A stretch of DNA of 12,615 bases from an uncultured Paracoccaceae bacterium (GCA_913054485.1 CAJXHQ010000031.1:1-12615); one strand, 5' to 3'. Shown: positions 1 through 6,993, counted from the first letter of the stretch. Translations and numbers: made by a program. Notes: generated by a model not told the origin, from the sequence alone.

Positions 1-345
1 TCCGAAGCGGTGGAGCTGGCCAAGGCCGGCGAGGTGCGCATCATCGGCGTAACCGCGGGTGACCGTGTTGATGCCTATGCGGACGCGCCGACAATGGTCG
101 AGCAGGGCAACGACACCACCTTCGTCAACTGGCGCGGCTTCTTTGGCGCCCCGGATCTGCCGGCCGACAAGCTGGCGATGTACCAGGACGCCATTGCCAA
201 GATGTACGACACCCCGGAATGGGAAGCCGTGCGCGCCCGCAACGGCTGGGTAAACATCCATAACCCGGGCGATGATTTCCGCAGCTTCCTGGAGGATCAG
301 GAGAAGACAATCGGCGATCTGATGAAGAAGCTTGGCTTCCTCTGA
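1..345 (+). CDS. tctC: TctC-family (Bug-type) periplasmic solute-binding protein, C-terminal part
   Basis: This is the last 114 residues of a gene that starts left of the window; the frame is open from base 1. It would be the periplasmic receptor of a tripartite tricarboxylate transporter (TTT), binding a carboxylic acid and delivering it to the TctA/TctB membrane complex. The visible part matches the end of the TctC family: a WRGFFGAP segment, then a helix containing TPEWEAVRARNGW, then FRSFLEDQEKTIGDLMKKLGF at the terminus. An internal GTG at 10 is not the start, because the family is usually about 300 residues and the similarity continues to the window edge. The following genes encode the TctB and TctA partners, which supports the call. 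The substrate cannot be read from this fragment. Confidence 0.9.
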   Translation, partial: SEAVELAKAGEVRIIGVTAGDRVDAYADAPTMVEQGNDTTFVNWRGFFGAPDLPADKLAMYQDAIAKMYDTPEWEAVRARNGWVNIHNPGDDFRSFLEDQEKTIGDLMKKLGFL

Positions 346-374
346 AGACGCGATCCTTGATCGAGAAATTGGAT

Positions 375-397
375 GCGTCCGGGGCCATCCCGGGCGC
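375..397 (+). terminator. Hairpin between tctC and tctB (attenuator or mRNA 3'-end stabiliser)
   Basis: A 9-bp stem (375-383 with 389-397, one G-T pair) closes a 5-base loop and is followed by an AT-rich run ATTTATT. It lies 29 bases after the tctC stop and before the tctB ribosome binding site. In solute-binding-protein operons such structures often give more binding protein than membrane subunits, by partial termination or by protecting the upstream message. Which role applies here is inferred. The T-run is imperfect, so partial termination is more likely than full. Confidence 0.5.
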
Positions 398-412
398 ATT
401 TATTCCAAAGAA

Positions 413-420
413 GGGAGGGG
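413..420 (+). promoter_or_regulatory. Ribosome binding site that sets the tctB start
   Basis: GGGAGGGG ends 3 bases before ATG 424, with the GGAG core slightly further upstream. It selects this ATG over the in-frame ATG at 373, which lies on the edge of the 375-397 hairpin and has no comparable site. Confidence 0.6.
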
Positions 421-423
421 AAG

Positions 424-915
424 ATGGCAATTGACCGCTGGATAGCACTGGTCATCCTGATGCTGTGCCTGGCCTATGGCTACGCCGCATATTTCACCAT
501 GGACGGGCTGCTGCCGCCAATCATGAAACAACGCCCGATCTGGCCGTCGACCTTTCCCAAGGTGCTGGCCGTGGGCGGAATTCTGATGTCGCTGAGCATC
601 CTGCTGAACCTGGAAAAACCGCCTGCGAAGGACGGCCCGGCGGACATCAACCTGTCCAGGCTGGGAGACTACAACGTCGGCCAGGCGCTGATGCTGCTGG
701 GCCTGATGGTGGCCTATGCGCTGCTGCTGCGCCCGTTTGGTTTCCTGGCGGCAACCTTCCTGTTCCTGTCGGGCGGCAGCTTCATTCTGGGCGAGCGCCG
801 CTTCCTGCTGATGGCCGTTGTGTCGGCCATTGCCGCAGGTTTCATCTGGTACCTGGTGGATGCGGTGCTGGGTATCTTCCTGAGCCCCTTGCCCTTTTTC
901 CTGAACGGAGGCTGA
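424..915 (+). CDS. tctB: TctB-family small membrane subunit of a tripartite tricarboxylate transporter
   Basis: A 163-residue integral membrane protein, the usual size for the poorly conserved small TTT subunit, which partners the large TctA permease in the inner membrane. Hydrophobic segments are seen at about residues 7-25, 46-63, 88-103, 107-122 and 129-150. The family usually has four helices, so one of these may be re-entrant or marginal. The start at 424 was chosen because of the purine-rich ribosome binding site just upstream; the in-frame ATG at 373 would add 17 residues with no membrane or signal character. The identification rests on size, hydrophobicity pattern and position between tctC and tctA, since TctB proteins share few motifs. 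The stop is separated from the tctA start by one base. Confidence 0.88.
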   Translation: MAIDRWIALVILMLCLAYGYAAYFTMDGLLPPIMKQRPIWPSTFPKVLAVGGILMSLSILLNLEKPPAKDGPADINLSRLGDYNVGQALMLLGLMVAYALLLRPFGFLAATFLFLSGGSFILGERRFLLMAVVSAIAAGFIWYLVDAVLGIFLSPLPFFLNGG

Positions 916-916
916 G

Positions 917-2440
917 ATGCTTGAAGGACTGATGACGGGCCTTTCAACGGCCTTCACATTCACAAATATCATGATGGTGATCGGCGGCTGCCTGATCGGC
1001 ACATTCATCGGCATGCTTCCGGGTCTTGGCCCGATGTCGATTATTGCCATCATGATCCCGGTGGCAATCACCATCGGCGACCCCTCCGCGGCACTGATCC
1101 TGCTGGCCGGCGTCTATTACGGGGCGGTCTTCGGCGGCTCCACCTCGTCGATCCTGATCAACGCGCCGGGGGTGGCGTCAACCGTGGCCACCAGTTTTGA
1201 CGGCTACCCGATGACGCGGCAGGGCAAGGCCGGCAAGGCGCTGACCGTGGCGGCAATCTCTTCCTTTGCGGGCGGGACGGTCGGGGCGGTCCTGCTGATG
1301 ATCTTTGCGCCCGCGCTGGCCTCGGTGGCGCTGCTGTTCCACTCGTCCGAGTATTTTGCACTCATGGTCGTGGGCCTTTCCGCCATCGCCGCCTTTGCGG
1401 GCACCGGGCAGGTCTCTAAGGCGCTGCTGATGACCTTCCTTGGCCTGATCATGGCCACCGTGGGAGAGGGCGTGCTGTTCAATGCGCCGCGTTTCACCAT
1501 GGGTATCATGGACCTGCAATCCGGCTTTGGCTTCATCACTCTGGCCATGGCGATGTTCGCCCTGCCGGAAGCGCTGTTCCTGGTGCTCGACCCGAACCGT
1601 TCGAAAACCGCGGATGGCGAAAGCGCAGCCGAGATCAAGGAGCTGCGCATCACCAAGGACGAGGCCCGCCGCATCGCGCCGGTGATCGGCCGCCAGTCCA
1701 TCCAGGGCTTCTTCATCGGTGTCCTGCCTGGAGCCGGGGCGACCATCGCGTCTTTCCTGGGCTACGCGGTAGAACGCAACATTGCCTCGAAAGAAGAGCA
1801 GGAGCAATTCGGCAAGGGCTCGGTCAAGGGCATCGCCGCGCCTGAGAGTGCCAATAACGCCGCCTGCACCGGCTCCTTTGTGCCGCTGCTGACGCTGGGC
1901 ATTCCGGGATCGGGCACCACGGCGATCCTGCTGGGGGCGCTGATTGCACTGAACGTCTCGCCGGGGCCGCGGCTGATGATCGACGAGCCCGAGATCTTCT
2001 GGGCGGTGATCATCTCGATGTATCTGGGCAACCTGGTTCTGCTGATCCTGAACCTGCCGCTGATCCCCTATATCGCCAAAGTGCTGGCGGTGCCGCGCAA
2101 CTACCTGATCCCGTTCATTCTGTTCTTCACCCTGATGGGAGCCTACATCGGCCAGAACAATGCGACGGAGCTGCTTATCCTGGTCGGCTTCGGGATCTGC
2201 GCCACAGTGCTGCGCTTTGCCGACTACCCGTTGGCACCGCTGCTGATCGGCTTCATCCTGGGCCCGCTGCTGGAGAACAACTTCTCCCGCGCGATGCAGC
2301 TCTATGACGGTATCGGCTTCATCTGGGAACGCCCGATGACGCTGGCCCTGCTGGTGCTTGCCGTGCTTCTGGTGGTTCTGCCGAGCTACCGCCAGCGCCG
2401 CGCCCGGGATCGTGCTGAAGGGGTGGCCGATGGCGACTGA
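917..2440 (+). CDS. tctA: TctA-family large permease subunit of a tripartite tricarboxylate transporter
   Basis: A 507-residue polytopic inner-membrane protein of full family length. It should be the transport channel that takes substrate from the TctC-type receptor, driven by an ion gradient. Family signatures are clear: GMLPGLGP at residues 32-39, YGAVFGGSTSSILINAPG at 68-85, then in the second half GVLPGAGATIASF at 268-280 and a PESANNAA...LLTLGIPGSGTTA stretch at about 309-336. The two LPG motifs, at 34-36 and 270-272, reflect the internal duplication of the family. ATG 917 follows a GGAG at 907-910 and lies one base after the tctB stop, so translation is probably coupled. The last 11 bases overlap the CoA-transferase gene. 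Family assignment is firm; the substrate is unknown, as TTT systems carry many carboxylates besides citrate. Confidence 0.96.
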   Translation: MLEGLMTGLSTAFTFTNIMMVIGGCLIGTFIGMLPGLGPMSIIAIMIPVAITIGDPSAALILLAGVYYGAVFGGSTSSILINAPGVASTVATSFDGYPMTRQGKAGKALTVAAISSFAGGTVGAVLLMIFAPALASVALLFHSSEYFALMVVGLSAIAAFAGTGQVSKALLMTFLGLIMATVGEGVLFNAPRFTMGIMDLQSGFGFITLAMAMFALPEALFLVLDPNRSKTADGESAAEIKELRITKDEARRIAPVIGRQSIQGFFIGVLPGAGATIASFLGYAVERNIASKEEQEQFGKGSVKGIAAPESANNAACTGSFVPLLTLGIPGSGTTAILLGALIALNVSPGPRLMIDEPEIFWAVIISMYLGNLVLLILNLPLIPYIAKVLAVPRNYLIPFILFFTLMGAYIGQNNATELLILVGFGICATVLRFADYPLAPLLIGFILGPLLENNFSRAMQLYDGIGFIWERPMTLALLVLAVLLVVLPSYRQRRARDRAEGVADGD

Positions 2441-3617
2441 GCCCTTGCAAGGGGTCCGGATCCTGGACCTGACCAATGTCCTTGCCGGCCCCTATTGCTG
2501 CTACCAGCTGGCGCTGATGGGGGCCGAGGTGATCAAGGTGGAACGCCCCGGCTCCGGTGATCTGGCGCGGGTCTTGGGGGCGGATCCCGCTCGCAACGCG
2601 GCGGGCATGGGGATCAGCTTCCTGGCGCAGAATGCGGCCAAGAAATCGGTTACGCTGAACATGAAAGACGACCGCGGCAAGGCGTTGCTGAAGCGGCTGG
2701 TGAAGCAGGCCGACGTTCTGGTGGAAAACTTCCGCCCCGGCGTGATGGACCGTCTCGGCCTCGGGCCGGAGGTGCTGCGGGCGGAAAACCCCGAGCTGAT
2801 CTACTGCGCCATCAGCGGTTTCGGCCAGGACGGGCCACGCCGCAAGGACCCGGCCTATGACCAGATCGTGCAGGGGATCAGCGGCGTCATGTCGATTACC
2901 GGCGCAGCGGATACCGCGCCTTACCGGGCCGGCTTTCCGCTGGCTGACACGGCCGGCGGGCTGACCGCCGCCTTTGCCATTGCCGCCGCTCTCAATGCCC
3001 GGCCGCGCGGTGCCTTCCTCGATATCTCCATGACCGAGGCCGTGGTCTCGGCCATGGGCTGGGTTGTCTCCAACTATCTGATCGGCGGCGTCACCCCTGG
3101 TGCTCATGGCAATGAGAACATGACCTCAGCCCCCTCGGGGACTTTCCAGACCGCCGACAATCCGATCAACATCGCCGCCAACCGGGATGAGCAATGGCAG
3201 GCGCTCGCGGCGCATCTGGACCGGGCGGAGCTGCTGGAGGATCCGCGATACCTGACGCGTGAGGACCGCAAGCAGAACCGCGACGCCCTGAGGCAGGACC
3301 TTGAAAAGACCCTCCGCCTCCGGTCGGCGGCAGACTGGGTAGCGGAGCTGAACGCACTGGGCGTGCCAACGGGGCCGGTACTGAGTGTGCCCGAGGTGCT
3401 GGAGGATCCGCAGATCGCCGGACGCGGGCTGATCTGTGAACTGGACACCGGCGGCGAGGCTGTGAAGCTGGCTGGCAGCCCGGTGCTGATTGATGGTGAG
3501 CGCCCGAAGCCGCAAAGCCCGCCGCCAGAACTGGGCGCGGATGCACAGGAGATCTGGCAGGGGCTAGGGCTGTCTGCACAGGAGATCCAGGAGCTGCAGC
3601 AGGGCGGCATCCTGTAG
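2430..3617 (+). CDS. CaiB/BaiF (class III) CoA-transferase family protein
   Basis: A 395-residue protein of normal length for the family, which moves CoA between acyl-CoA and free carboxylic acids through an aspartyl-CoA thioester. The N-terminus GVRILDLTNVLAGP (8-21) with MGAEVIKVERPGSGD (30-44) is the typical opening. The VENFRPGVMDRLGL segment (98-111) and the YCAISGFGQDGP segment (125-136) are also characteristic. The conserved acid aligned with the catalytic aspartate of formyl-CoA transferase is Asp173 in PLADTAGG. The start at ATG 2430 has a purine-rich AAGGGG upstream and overlaps the tctA end by 11 bases; the upstream in-frame ATG at 2358 would extend deep into tctA. Coupling to a TTT transporter suggests it activates the imported acid, but donor and acceptor cannot be told from sequence. 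Confidence 0.93.
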   Translation: MATEPLQGVRILDLTNVLAGPYCCYQLALMGAEVIKVERPGSGDLARVLGADPARNAAGMGISFLAQNAAKKSVTLNMKDDRGKALLKRLVKQADVLVENFRPGVMDRLGLGPEVLRAENPELIYCAISGFGQDGPRRKDPAYDQIVQGISGVMSITGAADTAPYRAGFPLADTAGGLTAAFAIAAALNARPRGAFLDISMTEAVVSAMGWVVSNYLIGGVTPGAHGNENMTSAPSGTFQTADNPINIAANRDEQWQALAAHLDRAELLEDPRYLTREDRKQNRDALRQDLEKTLRLRSAADWVAELNALGVPTGPVLSVPEVLEDPQIAGRGLICELDTGGEAVKLAGSPVLIDGERPKPQSPPPELGADAQEIWQGLGLSAQEIQELQQGGIL

Positions 3618-3644
3618 AAAGCACCGCAACGCAGCCGTGGCCCG

Positions 3645-3670
3645 GAAGGCGGCAGCGGCCTGCCGGCTTC
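3645..3670 (+). terminator. Hairpin after the CoA-transferase gene
   Basis: GAAG (3645-3648) pairs with CTTC (3667-3670) and CGGCAG (3650-3655) with CTGCCG (3660-3665), around one G-G mismatch and a CGGC tetraloop. That gives ten paired bases starting 28 bases after the stop. No T-run follows, so this may be a weak or Rho-assisted terminator, or an mRNA-protecting structure at the end of the transporter operon. Confidence 0.5.
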
Positions 3671-3748
3671 GCCTGACTTGTCTGAGCCCGGTTCGTCAGC
3701 AGACCGGCCTGCAGTGCGACGTGGCGGTTTGCCCCACAAGCGATTCCG

Positions 3749-3760
3749 GCGAAATTTCGC
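3749..3760. repeat. Perfect 12-base palindrome, candidate operator
   Basis: GCGAAATTTCGC reads the same on both strands and lies about 150 bases upstream of the protease start, in the region expected to hold the operon promoter. A symmetric site of this size could bind a dimeric regulator. No regulator gene lies nearby and only one copy was noticed, so function is speculative. Confidence 0.3.
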
Positions 3761-3820
3761 GGCAAAGACACTCTCGCGGATCCCGGCCTTGCAAGTCCTT
3801 GAACCAGCTTTAAGTAACGA

Positions 3821-3860
3821 GCGCAATTTATGCGCACCCGTCTGAGCAGCCTGAGGCTGC
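3821..3860 (+). repeat. Two inverted repeats upstream of the protease gene
   Basis: GCGCA-N5-TGCGC spans 3821-3835, and GCAGCC-TGA-GGCTGC spans 3846-3860. The second would form a 6-bp hairpin if transcribed. They lie 54-93 bases before the GTG start and could be operator half-sites or leader-RNA structure. They also cover the alternative ATG at 3830. Confidence 0.3.
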
Positions 3861-3900
3861 AAGAGGCGGGTTGGCATTTGCGGGAAACACGTAACGAGTT

Positions 3901-3906
3901 GAGGAG
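3901..3906 (+). promoter_or_regulatory. Ribosome binding site that sets the protease GTG start
   Basis: GAGGAG lies 7 bases before GTG 3914. Together with the signal peptide that begins at that codon, it favours 3914 over the in-frame ATG at 3830. Confidence 0.6.
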
Positions 3907-3913
3907 TCAGGTT

Positions 3914-4462
3914 GTGAACCTCCGTTTCATTGCCGCCGCGCTGGTGTTTGCGGCTGCGGGCACCGCGCTTCAGGCGGAAGACGCACCAAAAGTCCTCGAG
4001 TTGAAAGACAATCTTGCCCAGGGCGAGCTGCAGGTTCTTGGTGAGGCCGAATGGGTGGGACTGCCCGAGCATGAGCTGATCTGGGAGGCCCGCATCGATT
4101 CCGGCGCCACGACAACGTCGATCCATGCGCTCGGCATCAGCGAGTTTGAGCGTGACGGCGAGGATTGGGTCCGCTTCAGTCTGCGCAACGATGGCACCGA
4201 TGAAACGGTGGAAGTGGAGCGTGAAGTGGTGCGCTTCGCCAGCATCGTCAAACGCGGCGGTGACGGCCACCACCGGCGGCCGGTTGTGATGATGGATCTT
4301 CACATCGGCGGTGCGCAGCGCCGGATTGAGGTCAATCTGACCGACCGCAGTGGGTTTGACTATCCGGTGCTGATCGGCCGCAATTACCTCTCTGGCACGG
4401 CGCTGATCGATGTCAGCCGCAAACATGTTCAGGGTAAACCGGCCCCCGCTGCGACGGAGTGA
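3914..4462 (+). CDS. Exported retropepsin-like protease ('ATP-dependent zinc protease' / RimB-like family)
   Basis: A 182-residue protein starting at GTG 3914. Residues 1-21 form a signal peptide (a hydrophobic stretch, then ALQA before EDAP) with no lipobox cysteine, so the mature protein should be soluble in the periplasm. DSGA at 62-65 inside ARIDSGATTTSIHA resembles the DTGA/DSGA active-site loop of retropepsin-type aspartic proteases. LTDR (142-145) and YPVLIGRNYL (150-159) match the conserved C-terminal half of the family (Pfam family named Zn_protease). Despite that name there is no HExxH zinc motif and no Walker A, so activity is more likely aspartyl-type. The next two genes follow at once, giving a protease, transglutaminase-like/7TM and ATP-grasp set. 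Family assignment is strong; protease activity and target are inferred. The start could be 3830, but that would put 28 charged residues before the signal peptide. Confidence 0.85.
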   Translation: MNLRFIAAALVFAAAGTALQAEDAPKVLELKDNLAQGELQVLGEAEWVGLPEHELIWEARIDSGATTTSIHALGISEFERDGEDWVRFSLRNDGTDETVEVEREVVRFASIVKRGGDGHHRRPVVMMDLHIGGAQRRIEVNLTDRSGFDYPVLIGRNYLSGTALIDVSRKHVQGKPAPAATE

Positions 4463-4466
4463 TGCC

Positions 4467-6005
4467 ATGACAGCCAGAACCCAGCTCAGGATCATCGTCG
4501 CTGCCTTGCTGATCATCGGTTTCGGTGTCGCGGCCTTCAAGCATTTCCAGCTGGGCTTCCCGGTTTGGCCGGGAGAGCGCGAAACCGTCTGGACCGCCGA
4601 GGCCAAAGTCTCCTTTGAAGCCAAGGGAGAACCGGTTCAGGTGCGGATGAGTCTGCCCAGCAGCACCAACAGCCTGCTGGTGCTGGATCAGGGAACGGCG
4701 GGGCACGGGTTCGGCTACTACGTTGAAAAAGGACAGGGGTATGGGCGCACCGGCGTCTGGGAGGCCCGCGATCCGGAGGGCGCGCATTCGGTGTATCACC
4801 GCGCGCGCATCTACCGCGGCGGCAGCCGGCCCGATGTCTTTGCGGATCTCGGCGCTCCGGAGGTCCCGGAGCCGCCTGTCTTTGACGATAGTGAATCTGC
4901 CCCCGCCGACGCGCTGCTGGCTGAAGCGCATGCCTATTCCGCGAATGCCAAGGGACTGGCGATCCAGCTGTCGCAGATGATCTGGTCCAAGCAGCCGTCG
5001 CAATCGGTGAATGTTCTGCTGGGCGAAGACCCCTCGACGCGGCGCAAGAATGCGATGATCACCCGGCTGCTGCACGCCGCGGCTGTGCCGACCGTCAGCG
5101 TGCGGGGGATGTTCCTTGATCAATCCGACAGCACCTCCAGCCTGAGTGAGCTGCTGGCAGTCTGGAGTGAAGAAGACTGGGTGGTCATCGATCCGAAAAC
5201 CGGCGAAGCCGACCTGCCGGACCTCTTCCTGCCCTGGCAAATCGGCAGCCAATCCCTGTTTGAAGTGGAAGGCGCCGAAGAGTCTGAGATCCGCTTCTCG
5301 GTCACCTCGGATGAGCTGGCAGCCAGCAAAGTGGCGCTGAATTACGGCAGCTACCGGGGGGCCTATCTGATTGACTTCTCGATCTTCTCGCTGCCGGTTG
5401 AATCGCAGAATGCTTTCAAGACACTGCTGCTGATCCCGATTGGCGCGCTGGTGGTCGTGGTGCTGCGCAACCTAGTGGGATTGCAAACCTCGGGCACCTT
5501 CATGCCGATCCTGATCGCCATGGTCTTTGTGCAGACGGAGCTGGTTACCGGGCTGATCCTGTTTGTGGTGGTGGTCAGTATCGGGCTGTTTATCCGAAGT
5601 TACCTGACTTCACTGAATTTGCTGCTGGTGCCACGGATCGCGGCGGTGCTGATTGTGGTGATATCGCTCTACATCTTCCTGTCGGTGATCGGCTTCAAAA
5701 TCGGCATCACTCAGGCGCTGTCCGTGACCTTCTTCCCGATGGTCATCATCTCCTGGACCATCGAGCGCATGTCGGTCCTGGCAGAGGAGGAAGGTCTGAA
5801 GGACGTGCTGCTGCAGGGCGGCGGCAGCCTGCTGACTGCCGTTATCGCCTATCTCTTTATGACCAACCGGCATATCGAGTTCTGGACTTTTGAGTTTCCG
5901 GAGCTGCTGCTGGTAGTGCTTGCTGTGATCCTGCTGATCGGCCAGTACACCGGCTACCGCCTGAACGAGCTGTGGCGGTTTGAACCGCTGGCAAAAGAGA
6001 AGTAA
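4467..6005 (+). CDS. Membrane protein with Cys-less transglutaminase-like domain and seven C-terminal membrane helices
   Basis: A 512-residue protein. A membrane anchor at about residues 6-26 is followed by a large domain (27-310), predicted periplasmic, and then seven hydrophobic helices at about 317-335, 342-357, 358-377, 388-407, 413-431, 451-466 and 477-494. The layout matches the 'inactive transglutaminase fused to seven transmembrane helices' families. The segment MITRLLHAAAVPT (197-209) resembles the helix after the transglutaminase catalytic cysteine, and DWVVIDPKTG (237-246) the aspartate strand. The protein contains no cysteine at all, so it cannot use the classical mechanism and probably binds peptides instead. 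ATG 4467 was chosen because ACGGAG lies 7 bases upstream, 4 bases after the protease stop; the in-frame ATG at 4410 lies inside the protease gene. Its stop overlaps the ligase start. Function unknown; a role in sensing or moving a peptide is inferred. Confidence 0.88.
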   Translation: MTARTQLRIIVAALLIIGFGVAAFKHFQLGFPVWPGERETVWTAEAKVSFEAKGEPVQVRMSLPSSTNSLLVLDQGTAGHGFGYYVEKGQGYGRTGVWEARDPEGAHSVYHRARIYRGGSRPDVFADLGAPEVPEPPVFDDSESAPADALLAEAHAYSANAKGLAIQLSQMIWSKQPSQSVNVLLGEDPSTRRKNAMITRLLHAAAVPTVSVRGMFLDQSDSTSSLSELLAVWSEEDWVVIDPKTGEADLPDLFLPWQIGSQSLFEVEGAEESEIRFSVTSDELAASKVALNYGSYRGAYLIDFSIFSLPVESQNAFKTLLLIPIGALVVVVLRNLVGLQTSGTFMPILIAMVFVQTELVTGLILFVVVVSIGLFIRSYLTSLNLLLVPRIAAVLIVVISLYIFLSVIGFKIGITQALSVTFFPMVIISWTIERMSVLAEEEGLKDVLLQGGGSLLTAVIAYLFMTNRHIEFWTFEFPELLLVVLAVILLIGQYTGYRLNELWRFEPLAKEK

Positions 6006-6985
6006 TGTTTTCCATTGCCTCTCCGCGACAGTTGAAACGGGCCGGTATCGTTGGCATGAACCGGCGAAATGTGGAGCTGATCGCCCGCAATAATCCGCGG
6101 CATCTCTATCCGCTCGTGGATGACAAGCTGCGCACCAAGCAACTGGCGCAGGATCATGGCCTGGATGCGCCTGCGCTGATCGGAGTTGTGCGCCAGACCG
6201 GCCAGATACGCGAGTTGCAGGACTTTTTGAAACCTCATGCGCAATTTGTCATCAAGCCGGCGCGGGGCAGCGGCGGCAAGGGCATTTTGGTGGTCGCGGG
6301 GCGGGATGGCAGCAAATACGTCAAACCCTCCGGGGGGCTGATCGGGTTTGATCTGGTGTCGCGGCATATCAACAACATCCTGAGTGGGCTGTTCTCGCTG
6401 GGTGGCAAGCCGGATGTGGCAATGATCGAGTCGATGATCGACTTTGATCCGGTGTTTGAGGGCTACACTTTTGAAGGCGTTCCGGACATCCGGGTCATTG
6501 TTTACAAGGGCTTTCCGCTGATGGCGATGACGCGGCTGTCGACCTCGGCCTCGGATGGCAAGGCGAACCTGCATCAGGGTGCGGTCGGGGTCGGGCTGGA
6601 CATTGCCACCGGGAAAGCCTTGCGGGCCGTTCAAAACGGCGCACCGGTCAGCACCCATCCGGATACTGGCGCGGATCTTGCGGGGATCGCCGTGCCCGAT
6701 TGGCCTGCAGTGATCCTGCTGGCCGCGCGCTGCCAGGTTGCCTCGGGCCTGGGATACCTGGGCGCGGACATCGTGCTCGACCGCAAAGCAGGGCCGCAGG
6801 TTCTGGAGCTGAACGCACGCCCCGGGCTGGCAATCCAAGTGGCCAATGGTCAGGGCATGGCATGGCGGCTTGACGCCGTGGAGGAGCTGATCGCTGGCAA
6901 CGGCGCGCCTCAGGGCCCGGCAGAGCGGGCAGAATGGGCGATGCAGCACTTCACCGGACCGGCCGGCGGCGTCGCTAAGGAATAA
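6005..6985 (+). CDS. RimK-like ATP-grasp ligase (alpha-L-glutamate ligase-related protein)
   Basis: A 326-residue soluble protein with no signal or membrane segment, so it should act in the cytoplasm. It belongs to the ATP-grasp amide-bond ligases, close to the RimK-related branch that co-occurs with transglutaminase/7TM genes. Seen motifs: the phosphate-binding loop KPARGSGGKG (84-93), PDIRVIVY (160-167), the family-specific SDGKANLHQGAVGVG (183-197), and the metal-binding end LELNARPG (267-274) with Glu268 and Asn270. Such enzymes activate a carboxylate as an acyl phosphate and join it to an amine, often adding glutamate or another amino acid. ATG 6005 shares one base with the preceding stop (TAATG), and AGAGAAG precedes it, so the two proteins are translationally coupled. 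The acceptor is unknown; ribosomal protein S6, the classical RimK substrate, is not implied by this context. Confidence 0.9.
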   Translation: MFSIASPRQLKRAGIVGMNRRNVELIARNNPRHLYPLVDDKLRTKQLAQDHGLDAPALIGVVRQTGQIRELQDFLKPHAQFVIKPARGSGGKGILVVAGRDGSKYVKPSGGLIGFDLVSRHINNILSGLFSLGGKPDVAMIESMIDFDPVFEGYTFEGVPDIRVIVYKGFPLMAMTRLSTSASDGKANLHQGAVGVGLDIATGKALRAVQNGAPVSTHPDTGADLAGIAVPDWPAVILLAARCQVASGLGYLGADIVLDRKAGPQVLELNARPGLAIQVANGQGMAWRLDAVEELIAGNGAPQGPAERAEWAMQHFTGPAGGVAKE

Positions 6986-6993
6986 CCGTGCCA

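Larger units (their letters stand above)
3618..3913 (+). other. Intergenic region with a hairpin and several inverted repeats
   Basis: These 296 bases separate the transporter operon from the ligase/protease operon. I see no convincing gene. From left to right there is a strong hairpin at 3645-3670 (own entry), a 12-base perfect palindrome at 3749-3760, an inverted repeat at 3821-3835, a second at 3846-3860, and the ribosome binding site for the next gene. The promoter of the three-gene operon should lie here. TTGCAA (3789-3794) and TTGAAC (3799-3804) could serve as -35 elements, but I find no good -10 at standard spacing, so I do not call a promoter. Confidence 0.6.

Noticed and set aside
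1178..2476. 432-codon open frame on the - strand
   Set aside because: It lies opposite tctA, is rich in Gln, Arg, His and Gly without domain character, and is explained by the high GC of the real gene.
3830..3913. Upstream ATG 3830 as start of the protease
   Set aside because: It would put 28 mostly charged residues before a clear signal peptide, overlaps the inverted repeats, and has a poorer ribosome binding site than GTG 3914.
4070..4084. HELIW in the protease as a zinc-protease HExxH motif
   Set aside because: The last position is Trp, not His (residues 53-57), so it cannot form the classical zinc site.
3104..4624. 506-codon open frame on the - strand
   Set aside because: It spans the intergenic region but lies opposite two well-supported genes, and its product is low-complexity Ser/Arg/Pro sequence with no recognisable motif.
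4413..5252. 279-codon open frame on the - strand
   Set aside because: It is antisense to the transglutaminase/7TM gene and shows no family features or ribosome binding site.
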